Assembly (NCBI GenBank): GCA_022575985.1
Contig: JAKSXM010000007.1
Span: 70,493,001 to 70,557,000 of the forward strand
Reading direction: 5' to 3'
DNA length: 64,000 nt
From: Anagrus nilaparvatae
Taxonomy: Eukaryota > Arthropoda > Insecta > Hymenoptera > Mymaridae
The position numbers and the translations under genes are program-made. Of the stretch, positions 11,301-19,878 are shown piece by piece (within the stretch, counting starts at the first letter, position 1; every line of letters begins with the position of its first letter). Below the pieces are notes generated by a model. The model was not told the origin of the DNA and did not search any database. It was given only the letters and a program-made list of their open reading frames with translations.

Positions 11301-11413
11301 TGGGAAGTGGAAAAATTATGTACCATTGAATGAACTTTTTTCTGTATTATAGTGTTATTGGTTTGAGAAAAAAAATGTTTTTCTCCATTATCATTTATAT
11401 CCTTCTCCTCCAT
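2390..11413 (-). CDS. Helitron RepHel protein with Ulp1-like and USP domains
   Basis: Rolling-circle transposase of 3007 residues in one uninterrupted frame. Order of parts: a low-complexity front; a Ulp1/C48-like protease (about 200-345) with His265 in HWV, Asp280 in YDS and Cys323 in DCALFA; a long spacer with a Cys-pair region (about 880-960, CVSC and CEYC) resembling the DUF6570 part of Helitrons; a Helitron_like_N region (about 1210-1420); the HUH motif H1398-F-H1400; the tyrosine pair Y1544/Y1548; and a PIF1-like helicase with Walker A GYAGTGKS (1856-1863), Walker B D1940-E1941 and a late ALSRV motif. The tail holds two USP-like domains. The first (about 2345-2610) has Thr2355 and Glu2588 where the catalytic Cys and His should be. 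The second (about 2715-2995) has Cys2730 in SCYANS and His2967 in GHYFTLL. Rep and helicase nick, transfer and unwind DNA. The proteases may remove SUMO or ubiquitin, which is inferred. The unbroken frame suggests recent activity. The start was chosen as the first ATG in frame. Confidence 0.93.
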   Translation of the reverse strand: MEEKDINDNGEKHFFSQTNNTIIQKKVHSMVHNFSTSQPLYSNPLETLPFKTVKSNIKNVQFQHILLPVAKENEVSKVVKQPVHKNPFKQENIKNTNSIYKFFSMDIPKDEQKVNIIISDEENLEESPDNIFDKVSTLIYNDDKPIVVEETSVKVTKSHTGSKHLSTVFDNDLPILIEETEAQFSTILATRYRYLQNSQINDSDIQMVLNRGTWLNNKHVDKFLSLLFESSSFRPQSCQLNQQPHRIQSVSFDEKYLQILHGGVHWVCCYYDTKSIFIYDSLNYRTLDDAHKIYLSNLFPNYENKGIKIYFPKVQHQRNGVDCALFAIAFAVTIYCNKKPEDMHYDQVRMRPHLANMFNSNVITHFPVVNNNLIENNNINANDEPPVKKILLPDNLPLSYESLITDTSMSILNTYTSEVETIKGYSQDFYSNVENSNEYKNKKKHNKKILPKTKKNKRSEQQIRNAILKAKCAKKLQKKYKKINTYLSTIKLIRNKEWYVAKLINQMDELSEIECRIIAEDIITICIYERRDLIGRINGALKTIQKKVGAHLYSLECESKRYELNNETFPVRKRYECLCGESKHFPSTELFFSTGTYNKNFLDSLFSNSLEEVENVSLDKIDTNAPSCKVNNQLTVDKQNNFSIKDNLNTVYEENMQMLEKKHITQTQNISIQQTNVVANEKIIATENNIAIDKQHLSTNVSLPKDTVKIDKSWICTENCKLDDVDLFNELKLSFEAFDMCTLPYLDKFFKDFNVCSSNNRNQKLLGHPEHCYEKPLLCSSKFLKIQIAVPHFPKMRTLVRNIYQLICLYKKLQDFNETLNSVDKNKLLVIYENSEIRKLQIQNQKHQDIDLNERSIREKFKIAFKFYHLRMQELPTNHCVSCEKLVGKGKLKLLSKHTDKIDNPLWSKLLRKYEKDDNNEEYICEYCLKKFKENQMPSWCFLNRLKVKVLPECLSNLNMFEKILIQRYKAFQVVHKFDVKLDKNLPSRCKLDAVKGQTFHLPIPLQETLNKVALKTEPVNNDHELYILVRGIPNKANVVWENLVDLKKVWEALDFLKKNNTLYEDIILPEFQFRKNLLSNLKETQYQIIDDKNTNSDVEKNPPSNKPVENVIPPDSDITNQNQLEKPAILTAKSPTDPFYDQLSVYPLHNQTKNEDCSNLFQMLKVYDETLHSKTKNLDVKCFPCLFPYGKYGMDDEKRKLNEKKKYAKLNDSDFIKSRLLSKHSIFRSDIQYLFFLLHNDTMRRLNAGIFQTMNVVNPRFKHTAKDFLQKLSDNDLERNLNTVFSRLPNTEQYWKQPRNNLNCMVDHYGPAHVFLTISPGEWNWTELGEYLKKFCKPEHRGKTTSELVVIEPVLAAVFIETKFKATLEFILSPDNPLGKVTHYFWRREYQGRGMDHFHLVLWIEDGPVLEQSPEETIRSYILQHMTCRIPDPRISPELHRKVKYQEHKCNGYCLRRVKTKIGFRSVCRFSFPRKQSNSLHVYKTTTATVNRRKLKKNARLYDLPRKANELYINDYNPAIQLVWEGNTDIQFIADQFQIIIQYITKYVTKMEKSHLDYESLKTCDSLLSAIWSFAVKATNNREIGSLEAADTLLGHSLYGVDKQTMIKWLDIRQIRNRKLKTFEDIKKLNENSTDIFCNSHIDSNYPNRPVELETTSLYDFSKYYDVINYKPQNDKLITFYPMKEGKSYARKRNNNPYLINHWKNNPSTEPENYYYALLLMFKPWRHDTSDFKGEHATYAEAFNAIAHELPDAMEYHLKYTEKLQAQEHFNKVVEKAVEEENNETQQNLSDNIPDGCVPAGVELAAKEFEDLANIVGTQCNTDTEITLNEDQARIFENWKHSLSNGILIRDIISGYAGTGKSEIIKRIVQYNKDVRGKDTITLGPTGLSAHNVRGLTLHKFSMIPVDKEDNFPEYKELSPTSLKRIRTALKNVDLLIIDEISMVSNYHLAFFNQRLVEIFDTSNDKDGWFGKINIILLGDLLQLRPVKADFVFDDLNTSKFKEKMKGMFAHNLWKECFHYDELTINMRQQGDKTYSDILHRIRLGIVTKEDINVLEQRLLKFESMNPQNRLEEICAYFKKLPSNTVCLLPTVLMCKTLNKAMLDKIPSEEIKLIAEDFYASDNSLKKKIDKDLNDATEKETAGSPKEIVIKIGCRVMITRNIDLTLGLVNGTITTVCSIQKNVSNYIQKIEIEVQNKEKTKVFMDRQEYFFPIQKGIIVTRKQFPFLLCYGITIHKCQGLSLESAMIDIGNSIFEPGQAYVALSRVTKLEGLHLINLSPAKITANVDALNEYNRLRKKFKPSLEQLNEKPATSKIYTTERVWAISDKIMDAQDTFDTFDTYELYHFQNVDTFSTYVYSLVQSLFYFSRIRYQFHASDINFIKQLYDAYILKIRINLFDFKNSVNSQFSSESEHDVATFFKALCPLSSNISNAFKFKIHKIIRCNECDSRLEYSKVKCLLKLYLPDDYKKKSFSLQEIIDYNLNWKSIPVSYHKKTVVINDTSTNQNNTVQATCCGKDLSHKIEDLVTNSILVLKLDLFHSDEKTDSIKKICNFKIKQLPQAKIKISNQTFIVKCVIFHYRDVSNNVEYSAFLRRSDSKWNKINKKELSVSSWVRNSTNAYVFFLETVNKDSRPLIPNNNFISSGNSQKIIQDNIVNNINKHTKKTGTDVSIANIPLSPRNVQLPTTDHTFNTTFIHNGVNNELINDRQDEVSNFSYTLRGLPNNDGVSCYANSVLQTIFHFKSIRDAAETNPWDILSINLHAYNNTNEIFDIFNIRRLISTTTSDFSVRRQQCVGEFLNQIDKYSKILYDSIKFKMTINAVCNNINCRKLYSQENPMTILLLPVSATNTSTLQSIIDSYFSFVTPVPDAVCTDGCLSKGRSSTVNADFGESIIVLQLILFEPALDENGQNKYVIYDDDVREMVYNKIKIHTFPELGPQTSKISINGNNYKVEAAIFHVGDSVRQGHYFTLLRSKKNWTKVNDDRQIIKTQWSQRNAEPYLIFLKKI

Positions 11414-12693
11414 TTCAAAAGATAAAAAATATATAAAAGAAAAAAATATAAATAGATAACGAAATAATCAAGCTTAAAAGCTCGAATACACAGGTTAAGC
11501 TCCTGAAGAAGCTTGAAACCTAAACAAAAAGCGCTATGAAAAAATAAAATAAAGAGCGCTCTTTGATAGATCTAGCTCTTTATAATGGGCTCTGATCTTT
11601 ATAGTAATAAAAAAAAAATAAATAAAATAATATACTTACGTACTTGAATAATGATCCAAAAACTGAGCCTGAAATTTGCCTATATAAATTGAAATATTCA
11701 AGTTTTAAATGTACTTTAGTTGAATCAGTGATAATATCTGATATATATATATGATATTATGTAACATTTATATTTCCAAAATTTCCCTTTTATATAATAT
11801 GATATTATATAACATTTGTATTTCCAAAATTTCCCTAGTAAAAAAAAACTGTAGAACATTCTTTTGTCGCGTTATGTTAGTATAGCGTCTCCTAAAACGA
11901 TACTATTGAGAATGTCTGAAAGTTTCATGGTTACAGCAACCGGGGTAAAATAAAAATTATTAGACCAGCATTTAAAAAAAAATTAATGTTTAATAATAAT
12001 AAATTAATTACTACATAATTGATTTTAAAAAATATTAAGTATTTTTTTCATGAATACTTAAAATTACTAAAATAATAATTGTTTTATTTTCCCGGTTCCT
12101 GTGATTTTCAAACATTTTAAGACTCTAAATCATAGTGTAATAAGTGGTGGTCCATAAAATGTAAGATATTCTTTTTAATTTATAAAAGCATATTTGATAT
12201 TGACTAAATCACTGGCGCTGTCGCTGAAGTACTAAATTTAAATTAAAATAATGTTTATTAACAAAAAATAAAATAAAAATATAAACTGTTTATTTATTCA
12301 CAATATGTGTATAAAAAAGCGTTTATTTTTATTTTATAAAATAAAAAAGTTTTTCACTTTTATAATGATAAATAGGAGTGCAGTGCCAACTTGAAGTTCG
12401 AATTCTAGAAGCGAAATATATATATTTATTCTGTAACTATAAACAAATTCTCAAATTTTAGAATTAATTAATAAAGCATAATCCAATGGTTTGTGAAAAT
12501 AAAAAGAAAATAAAAAAAATAGCAGATTTGATGCTGCAATTGAAGCTTATAATATAATATTAAAGAATATAATTTTCATTATTTAATAAATATTGTCAAT
12601 ATTAAAAATTTAAATTTAAATTTCAGTTATAAATTAAAAAAAAATTTTTTGTTTGGATTCCGAATTTTCAAAAAAAAATTATTTTTTCGACTT
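11414..12693. other. AT-rich 5' flank of the Helitron
   Basis: No gene is seen. A direct repeat of about 65 bp (sharing TTTCCAAAATTTCCC) lies at about 11740-11845. The 5' end and promoter of the Helitron should lie here. I found no clear TC-starting Helitron terminus on the minus strand. Confidence 0.5.
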
Positions 12694-12696
12694 TTA

Positions 12697-13132
12697 GGGT
12701 ACATTTACATGGTCTTCTTATGCTTCTTACTTCTTATGCTTCTTAGCGCAAAAATTCAAATTAATTTTATTTAATTCTCTTATTTTCTTAATTTACATAC
12801 CGAAAAATATTTATTTTTTTATATTTAGTTAATTATTAATCAAATAAACCATGTAAATAAATTTTTTTATAACTTTAAATGCAAATATCAGTATTATAGA
12901 AAGTTAGGTTATGTTATTCGAACAATCGTAAATAAACGATTTTATATGTAATTTTTAATAAAATATAATGTTTTTATTGTTATTTAAGTTTAATCTTTGT
13001 AAAAAGTACATTATTTAATTAAAAAAATTTAATATTATGGTGCAGAATTTAAAAAAACCAAAATAAATTTTGAATTTTAGCGCTAAGAAGCATAAGAAGT
13101 AAGAAGCATAAGAAGACCATGTAAATGTACCC
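12697..13132. mobile_element. MITE, 436 bp, TTA target site
   Basis: The first and last 53 bases are identical inverted repeats beginning GGGTACATTTACATGG. They contain a small internal repeat of CTTCTTATG-like words. TTA flanks both ends (12694-12696 and 13133-13135). A three-base TTA duplication with a GGG-starting TIR fits the PIF/Harbinger superfamily. There is no coding capacity, so it is non-autonomous. Confidence 0.8.
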
Positions 13133-13135
13133 TTA

Positions 13136-13909
13136 GGGGGCGTTCATAAATTACTTAAGAGAAATTAGGCATGGGTATTTTTGAATCTTACATAAAGATT
13201 CAGTTTTAAAAAATTACTCATTAAAAATATTTTTATCAAAAAATATTTCTCATGTTTCAAATTTTTTTGTATACATGATTCATTAAATAAGATGTTTTTA
13301 CAGGAAATAATAAAATCATAATATTAATACACCAATTATTGATACCTTATGAAATATTATACATAATTAAAAAAATTTTTTTTAAAAATAGATCGTAAAA
13401 TATTTATTAGTTTTAGGACTGAATTTAATAGTTTATTAAATAACAATTAAAAAAAGAAAGTATATACACCGACTTTTTATATACTTATTCTTAGAATTCC
13501 GATTTATTATGTTACAAATTTTTTTTAAAGATAAATAAGTATTTTAATTTCAATTAAAATTTAACTATATTTATTATCATAACTATTAAACTGCAAAAAT
13601 TATTTTTAAATACAATATTTAAAATGTAATCTTGGAAGGAAGAAGGATATTCAAATTTCTAAATCAAAGCATTATAATACAATACTAGTTTTAATACTTA
13701 TCAAAAATTAAAAAATAATAACAAAAATTATACTTTTTGCATTTATGAATCCTTAGCTTTAAATAATATGTTTTCGCAAAAATTTTTTACGAAATAAATT
13801 TTTGAATTCTTATGGGGGGGGGAGGTACAAATCTTACGGTATCTTACAGTAGGGTACGAGGGGAAAAAAAAATCTTTAAAATGTTCTTACATAATTTATG
13901 AACGGCCCC
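13136..13909. mobile_element. MITE, 774 bp, TTA target site
   Basis: Ends are inverted repeats of the form GGGG(G/C)CGTTCATAAATTA, flanked by TTA at 13133-13135 and 13910-13912. The left TTA is also the right TTA of the previous MITE. The inside is AT-rich and noncoding. It resembles a widespread insect MITE type with the GTTCATAAATTA terminus. PIF/Harbinger-like assignment is inferred from TSD and TIR. Confidence 0.75.
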
Positions 13910-14429
13910 TTACTCCCTCTTGTCCCATTATTGTATTTTAAATAAAAAGCGGGAATAAATTTTGATGGAGGCGATAGTTAAAATTTTTTTCTTGTCTGAT
14001 TGTTCTCTATGTGTTGGTAACAATGATACAAATTTAAAAAAAAAATATGACCGTCCGAGTACTTTGGGCTTCGTTATAGTTACAATATTGAAGATTTTCT
14101 ATTTTCTATATTATAAATTTCAATTTTCTGTATTATAAAATTTGTTTGCGGTTCTCCAAGCAAAATAAAATTATAGAAGAATTATGATATAGAAGAAAAA
14201 TAATGGGCTTAAATATGGCAAAAGTATATTAATACAAATAGTAGTATCAAAGCGTAACGACAAAAAGTAAATAAATAGGAAATTATTTTATTATTAATAA
14301 AAAATTAATATAATTATTATTACAAAAAGTAGTGGCCAAAACACCAATAACCTTGAAAAAAAGTAATGAGACGTTGCATTACCTATTATTTGCCTATTTT
14401 ATTAAAAGCTAAAAATTTATTTTTCTTTT

Positions 14430-15350
14430 TGGGCGTAGTACCATTTTTTTTTGTATGGGATAACTATTTTTCAAAATATCGTTTATAGTAAATTTTTGGA
14501 TCTAACACGTAATTGTTTGAAAATTTTTTGCATTAAAGTAATAAAAACAGCAATATTTTTCTTCTTCTTGGAGTCGGTGGTTAGTGTGTGTGTGTGTGTG
14601 TGTGTGTGTGGAGTTGGGGTTCATCTCAATTCCAGTGTTAATAGCGCCACCAATAAAAAATGGTTTTTTTCTATCCTTTTCATTTCATAAACCAATAAAA
14701 ATAAGTTTACTTTCTGTCTTTATTGTGGCGCAATAAATAAATCAAAAAATTGAGTTATAAATTGGAAAACTTTTTTGTTTATTTTTTCTTACAAATTATC
14801 CCAAAATGTGTACAAATTACGTAAAATAAAAATAAATCTGTCAGATTACGTTCAGTTTTACCCAAAAATATGAAAATTAAGAATTTTTTTTTTTTAAATT
14901 GTTTTAGGTGAAATTTTGATTTCATCTTTTGACATATAAGCACGCTTTTGTGACCTTAGGTAGCAAAAATTTTTTTTTTTCTTTTTGGGCGTAGTATATA
15001 AAATTTTTTTTCTATGGGAGTACTAGTTTTAGAAATCATTTATAGTAATTTTTTGGATCTGATACGTAATTTTTGAAAATTTTTTGCATTAGTAAAAAAA
15101 GCAGCATTATTTTTTTTCTCCTTGGACTCAGTACTTCTTTATTTTCGATTAAAGTACTAATATCTAAAATTATCGTTTTTGCTCGTTATCTCCAATCCAA
15201 AACCTAATTTGTCGAAAATTTTTATGTAAAAATTGTTACCGCTAAAAAATACAAAAAACGCCAATATTTTATTTTTCTTTCGGACGTAGTATCTTATTTA
15301 GTTCTATGAAAGTACTAATATCTATAATTATTTTGTTTTTACTGGATATC
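14430..15350. repeat. Degenerate copy of the TG-linked 312-bp repeat family
   Basis: Words such as TTTTTGGGCGTAGTA, AAAGTACTA, GGATCTGATAC and CATATAAGCACG recur here and match the better copies at 23.15-24.82 kb and 63.0-63.6 kb. A (GT)n tract at 14584-14610 sits inside, as in the other copies. Strongly diverged. Confidence 0.55.
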
Positions 15351-15946
15351 TCCAATTAATTTGTTTGAATTATATAATTAGTGTGATTGATTAAATTGAA
15401 TATTCCAAGCCAACTAAGTGAATGAATTAAAATGTTTAAATATTCAACAAAGCGACTTATGCGATGAATTTAGAAAATAACAATTATTAATTATGCGTAT
15501 GAAATTGTTTTAAAAAAACTGTCAAATATTTTAGTGTCTTATTCATTCGTTATTTAGCCAACTTGACATTTAGTTTGAAGTAATGATATGTATGTAAACA
15601 ATTAGGAATTTGGGTTGGACCCTAATAACATGGCCAATTTTACTTTTATTAATATTATAATTTATGTAAATATTGATTAATCAATGTATTTACTAATTCC
15701 TGTGAATAAAATTATTAATAAATAATAAAACAATTATTAAATTTAACCTTTGAATATTTGTTCACATGAAAGTTTATTCAATTTGTATATTTATAGAAAC
15801 AAAGAATAAAAAAATATCTATAATTTATTAAAAAATATTATGTAAAGAGTATTTTAATTATTATTTCATGTGTATAATATATGATTTTATATGTTAAGAT
15901 ACATTATGATTTTATTTTATAAAAGATTGTTCAAAGTTGGATAAGA

Positions 15947-16123
15947 TCATCTCGGTGGAAGTGTAACCATCAAGACAGGCCTACGTAAAGTTATTTGAGC
16001 AGAATCTCGCCTGGGAAAACCAAATCTATTGACATGCCGTATCCTTGATCTTGAATTCATACCGATCTCAATCCATAATCTTTGTAACTCAACTGCATTT
16101 CCAACTCTATTAGTACCTATTTG
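15947..16123 (-). CDS. Last exon of an unrecognised gene
   Basis: Reading on the minus strand after a TTAG acceptor gives 58 residues and a stop: starting QIGTNRVGNAVELQRLW, then IEIGMNSRSRIRH and ending VTLPPR. The frame is open throughout and joins in phase 0 to the exon at 16659-16705. A TTTATT on the plus strand just downstream could be its AATAAA signal. The basic tail and richness in Arg are notable. I do not recognise the family, and upstream exons were not found. Confidence 0.5.
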   Translation of the reverse strand, partial: QIGTNRVGNAVELQRLWIEIGMNSRSRIRHVNRFGFPRRDSAQITLRRPVLMVTLPPR

Positions 16124-16658
16124 CTAATATAAAACAATATGTTATATTATTATATTAGAGTTATTATATTTGGTTTCATGAATACATTATTTTCGTTGTT
16201 ATCCTTGTCATGACACATTTTTGATTATTAATGAGAAATTACTGCAAATAGTTCTGAATAAAAGCAGGCTCTAAGAATTATTGATGTAGTATTTTTTTGA
16301 TTACAACACATGTATCCGCAAAATCCTGTTTGTAGTTTATATTTCTATAAACATGCTATAATTAGTAAAAAATTTAAAATTTGGATATGGTAAGCTGAAA
16401 AGCATTACTTTTTATATACAGGTTTCCATAAAATATATGATTTTTAAAGATGCGTCTCTCATAAAATATTTAATAAAAGTTATAATTAGTAAAATCTGTA
16501 AATAAAATAAAATTTGAAGGTTATTTATCCAGAAATATAAATATATAATAAATAAATAAAAGGGAAATGATTGAAATATATATATGTGTATGTGCGTGTA
16601 TCTGATAATCTGATAATATATATTTTATGAAATTTGATTAATAAAAAGCAAAATATAC

Positions 16659-16705
16659 CTGGCCTTTGAGATCACAAAAAATAACTTCATCACCTTGAAA
16701 CACAA
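16659..16705 (-). CDS. Penultimate exon of the same unrecognised gene
   Basis: A 47-nt minus-strand exon between an AG acceptor and a CAG|GTATAT donor encodes VFQGDEVIFCDLKGQ. The donor is good, but the acceptor lacks a pyrimidine tract. It joins the 15947-16123 exon in phase 0. Function is unknown. The start of the gene is not visible: the 470 bases up to the divergent gene at 17179 hold no convincing first exon. Confidence 0.4.
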
Positions 16706-17178
16706 CTTTTTTTTAACTATTTTATGAAAGCGTGTAAATAAAATAAATAAAAAATAAAATATAAGATTTGCATGAATATCTTACAAATGTATTTTTAACT
16801 TATTGTTTAAACTACATTTACATTACATACAACGTATCCATACGAAAAGATGAAAAAGTACCTAGATATTCTCTAGTGCTATAAATAAAAATAAAAAAAT
16901 GTTTCTAGATTTTCTAGAAAATGTATAGTTTAAAATATGTATATGTTGGTAAATCAGTGCCTAAACTTGCACAAACCTTCGTTGGCGGTTATATTAAGAG
17001 CTGGCTTTTTGATTAAGTAATTTACAATTTATATATATTTATATTTATATATTTGTATCCTGTGTCAATTTTATATTCTTCAAAGGTAAATATGAATATG
17101 AATATTAATTAATAAATATTATTAAATAAATTATTATTCAATGTCAGGAATTAAAGTCGATTTTTTTATTTAATACAG

Positions 17179-17915
17179 ATGAGTATAAATGTTAATAATA
17201 ATCCTACTAACTTATCTGGAGTAAATGAAGCTATTCAAAATAATATTGATGCAGCCTCAGCAGGCAACGATGCAGGAGATTTGCTGCATCAAAATGGACC
17301 AGCAAATTATGAAAATATTGTTGGTGGTGCACAACCTGCTGTAGGCAATGAACCCAGAGTTCTGAATGAACCACATAATGAACAAGCTGCAGTTGGGGAG
17401 GCACCACCAGTAGTTGGAGCAGGTGATGAAAATGTAATGAATAATTTACCACCTAATCCAGAAGCTGCAGTTGGGGAGGCACAGCCAGCAGTTGGAGGTG
17501 ATGAAAATGTACTGATGGATGTAGAAAATCAAGGTGCTGTTGGTAATGGATTATTATTTGCAGAAGGTGCACCTGCAAACCAGCCAGCGGCTGGTGGAGC
17601 AATACCATTAGATGAACATGCTGCCCCTGTAGTTGTTTATAATGAAGGGAGAAACCAAGCCCGCTATAACCGTAATTAAAAATTTATATTTAAAATAAAT
17701 AATAATTCATTATTAAATTAATTTTTAATTGTTTTTTGTTTATTGTAGGGCCTAGAGGACACAGGGCTGGAAGGCGAGTCCAAGAACGAAGAATGAGGCA
17801 AAATCAAAAATCGTTTGCGCAGTTCTTAGGGGATTTGTGGATGACAGGAACAGGAAGAGGAGAAATACGTCGTGGTAGGCGAGGTGGAAGAATTGGAAGA
17901 CCTCCTCGTGGATAA
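17179..17915 (+). CDS. Small Ala/Gly/Pro-rich protein with RG-rich tail
   Basis: Two exons (17179-17671 and 17749-17915) give a 219-residue protein. The junction is GT..AG and splits an Arg codon. The first part is acidic and rich in Ala, Gly, Asn, Pro and Val, with degenerate repeats of the type EAAVGEAQPAVGG. The second is strongly basic, with GRRVQERRMRQ, a hydrophobic patch FAQFLGDLW and a tail of RRGRRGGRIGRPPRG, which resembles RGG-type RNA-binding tails. The composition bias of each half is coherent only in this frame, and the splice keeps the frame, which supports a real gene. No family was recognised. It is divergent from the minus-strand gene ending at 15947. Confidence 0.6.
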
Positions 17916-18009
17916 ATATTTTTATTATAAGAAACTTTTCTCTGAATTGAATAATTAAAAATTATATTTTATCAAGTCAATTATGACAAATATAATAAAC
18001 ATATAAAAG

Positions 18010-18494
18010 ATTAATACACTCTGAAAATAAAGTTTTTGTCCTTGTTCATAGATGAATGTCAATCCCTCTTTAACCAATTGATCCAAAGCTTTTTTAGCTC
18101 TTTTTGGATCCTAACTCTTTTTGCTATGAGATTTAACTATTTTTGCAATGCAAATTTCGTATACTATTTCGAAATTATTGAAAATCCATTGAACTCCTAA
18201 TTCATAATAAAAATCAGCTAATCTGATAAGACTGACCAAAATCCCTTACCAGAAGCTAAAGGATCAACACCTATCGATCCACACATTTTTGTAAACTGTC
18301 GTGTGACTTGAAAATTTTTTTTTTAATTTCATTTTTATGCTTCGATGCAAAATCTTCAAGAATAATTTTTAAAGTTTCTATACCTGTTTTGTCATTTGCT
18401 CAAATTTATTTTCTTGTAAATCTGTTCCTTTGTCTTTATAACGTTCTTGTTCAAGTTTTTGTTTTTGAATTGCTCCTACACCAGCAGTTCTCAT
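18010..18494 (-). pseudogene. SNF8: SNF8/VPS22 (ESCRT-II) pseudogene
   Basis: Minus-strand reading begins MRTAGVGAIQKQKLEQ, the conserved start of ESCRT-II subunit VPS22 (EAP30/SNF8), which sorts ubiquitinated cargo at endosomes. Later pieces GIETLKIILEDFASKHKNEI, MCGSIGVDPLASGKGFW, LADFYYELGVQ and KRAKKALDQLVKEGLTF match the family in order but in different frames. At least three frameshifts, in-frame stops and loss of most of the middle (the winged-helix core) make it a pseudogene. No introns are visible across the retained part, so a processed origin is possible. Confidence 0.85.
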
Positions 18495-18912
18495 TTTGTG
18501 GCTTTTTAATAAAAAAAAATTATTTTTATCTTGCTGGTATAAGCATAATATATAAAATAAATATTATTTTCAGTCCAAAACTGAAGTGTTTTTACACAGT
18601 GTAGTGTAGATCACGATAGTGTAGATTATATAATATTGACTGTTGAATATGGGTTTGTGAAATGTGAATATATGTGATACTGGTGATTACCCTCCCTATA
18701 AAATAGCATTTTTCACTAATTTTTATGGATCAAAAAAACTAAAAAAAATTTTGAAAATTGTATTTAAACTGATATTTTTTTAAAATACATATTTTTAATT
18801 CTCCAAATTTATTTATGCAATCATTTTACTTGCTCCAAAATACAAAATTGTTAAGTAAAATTTTATTATTATTTTGAAAGTTAAATACTAATTAACTTTT
18901 ACTTTAGCTTGT

Positions 18913-19624
18913 ATGTATTTAGTTTTGGGAGACTTACGGACATTCCCCATCGTTGCAGTAGTTTACCAAGTAAATTAAAAAAACTTTTTGTACCTGGTAG
19001 AATTTAGCATATTCTTTGTACAGGTAACCTTCACCAAAGAATCATATGATTATTTAAAAACTTGAGCAAGTGATATTAATATTGTCAGAGGAGATTTTGC
19101 TGAGGTTTTTTTGGAATTTTAAAATAAATTAATGTGTTTTTTTCTGTGCTTCATAAATTATTTATTTTTAGAATCTTAACTACCCAGAGCAAAAAGTTGT
19201 AACAGTTGACAATTCAGAATAGGATTATCTCATGGTCGTCAAGTTGTACCTTGGGGTGATCCTGAAGCTTTAGCATTAATTCATAGACAATTAGATGTTA
19301 GTATTTTAATAACAGGACACACTCATAAATTTGAAGCTTACGAGCACGAAAACAAATTGTATATCAACCCTGGTTCTGCAACTGGAGCATACATACACGT
19401 ATTATTTTTTACTATTAAATTAAATTGTAACTTTTTTTTACATTTTAAATATAAGTGCTCTAAATTATATAATATGCTATTTTCACTTAAATTTCTAGGT
19501 CTGTTATTCCATCATTTGTATTTTTGTATTAATGGATATACAAAGTTCTACTGTTGTTACTTATGTTTATCAACTCGTTGGTGATGAAGTAAAAGTTGAG
19601 CAAATTGAGTATAAAAAAATTTAA
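18913..19624 (+). pseudogene. VPS29: VPS29 (retromer) pseudogene with introns
   Basis: Plus-strand pieces match retromer subunit VPS29, a metallophosphoesterase-fold scaffold for endosome recycling: [113 protein letters not shown], then the stop. Frameshifts follow GDL, GNL and KVVTV and interrupt the last exon, and there are stops within GRI*HIL and KT*ASD. Two introns remain (about 19105-19170 and 19400-19499), so this is a decayed genomic copy, not a retrocopy. Confidence 0.88.
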
Positions 19625-19878
19625 ATAAAATATTATATAGAAAACTTGATGTACGTCTATATAAAATTTATTGATGTCACTATGTACAGCTAATATATCA
19701 TTGTCTGTACCAAAAATGTACTTAATGTATAATAAAATTTGAATTTAAAAAGGTATCTTTTAATTAAAAAAATTTTGTTTATTATTAATTTATGGCAGGA
19801 GCTAAATTAAATACTGAGTTTTTTTACTAACTAAAAAAGTATATTATTTTATTCAAAATATTTACAATTTAAAGTTAA

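Noticed and set aside
18308..18604. 98-codon plus-strand frame
   Set aside because: It is the complement of the SNF8 pseudogene and has no protein-like composition.
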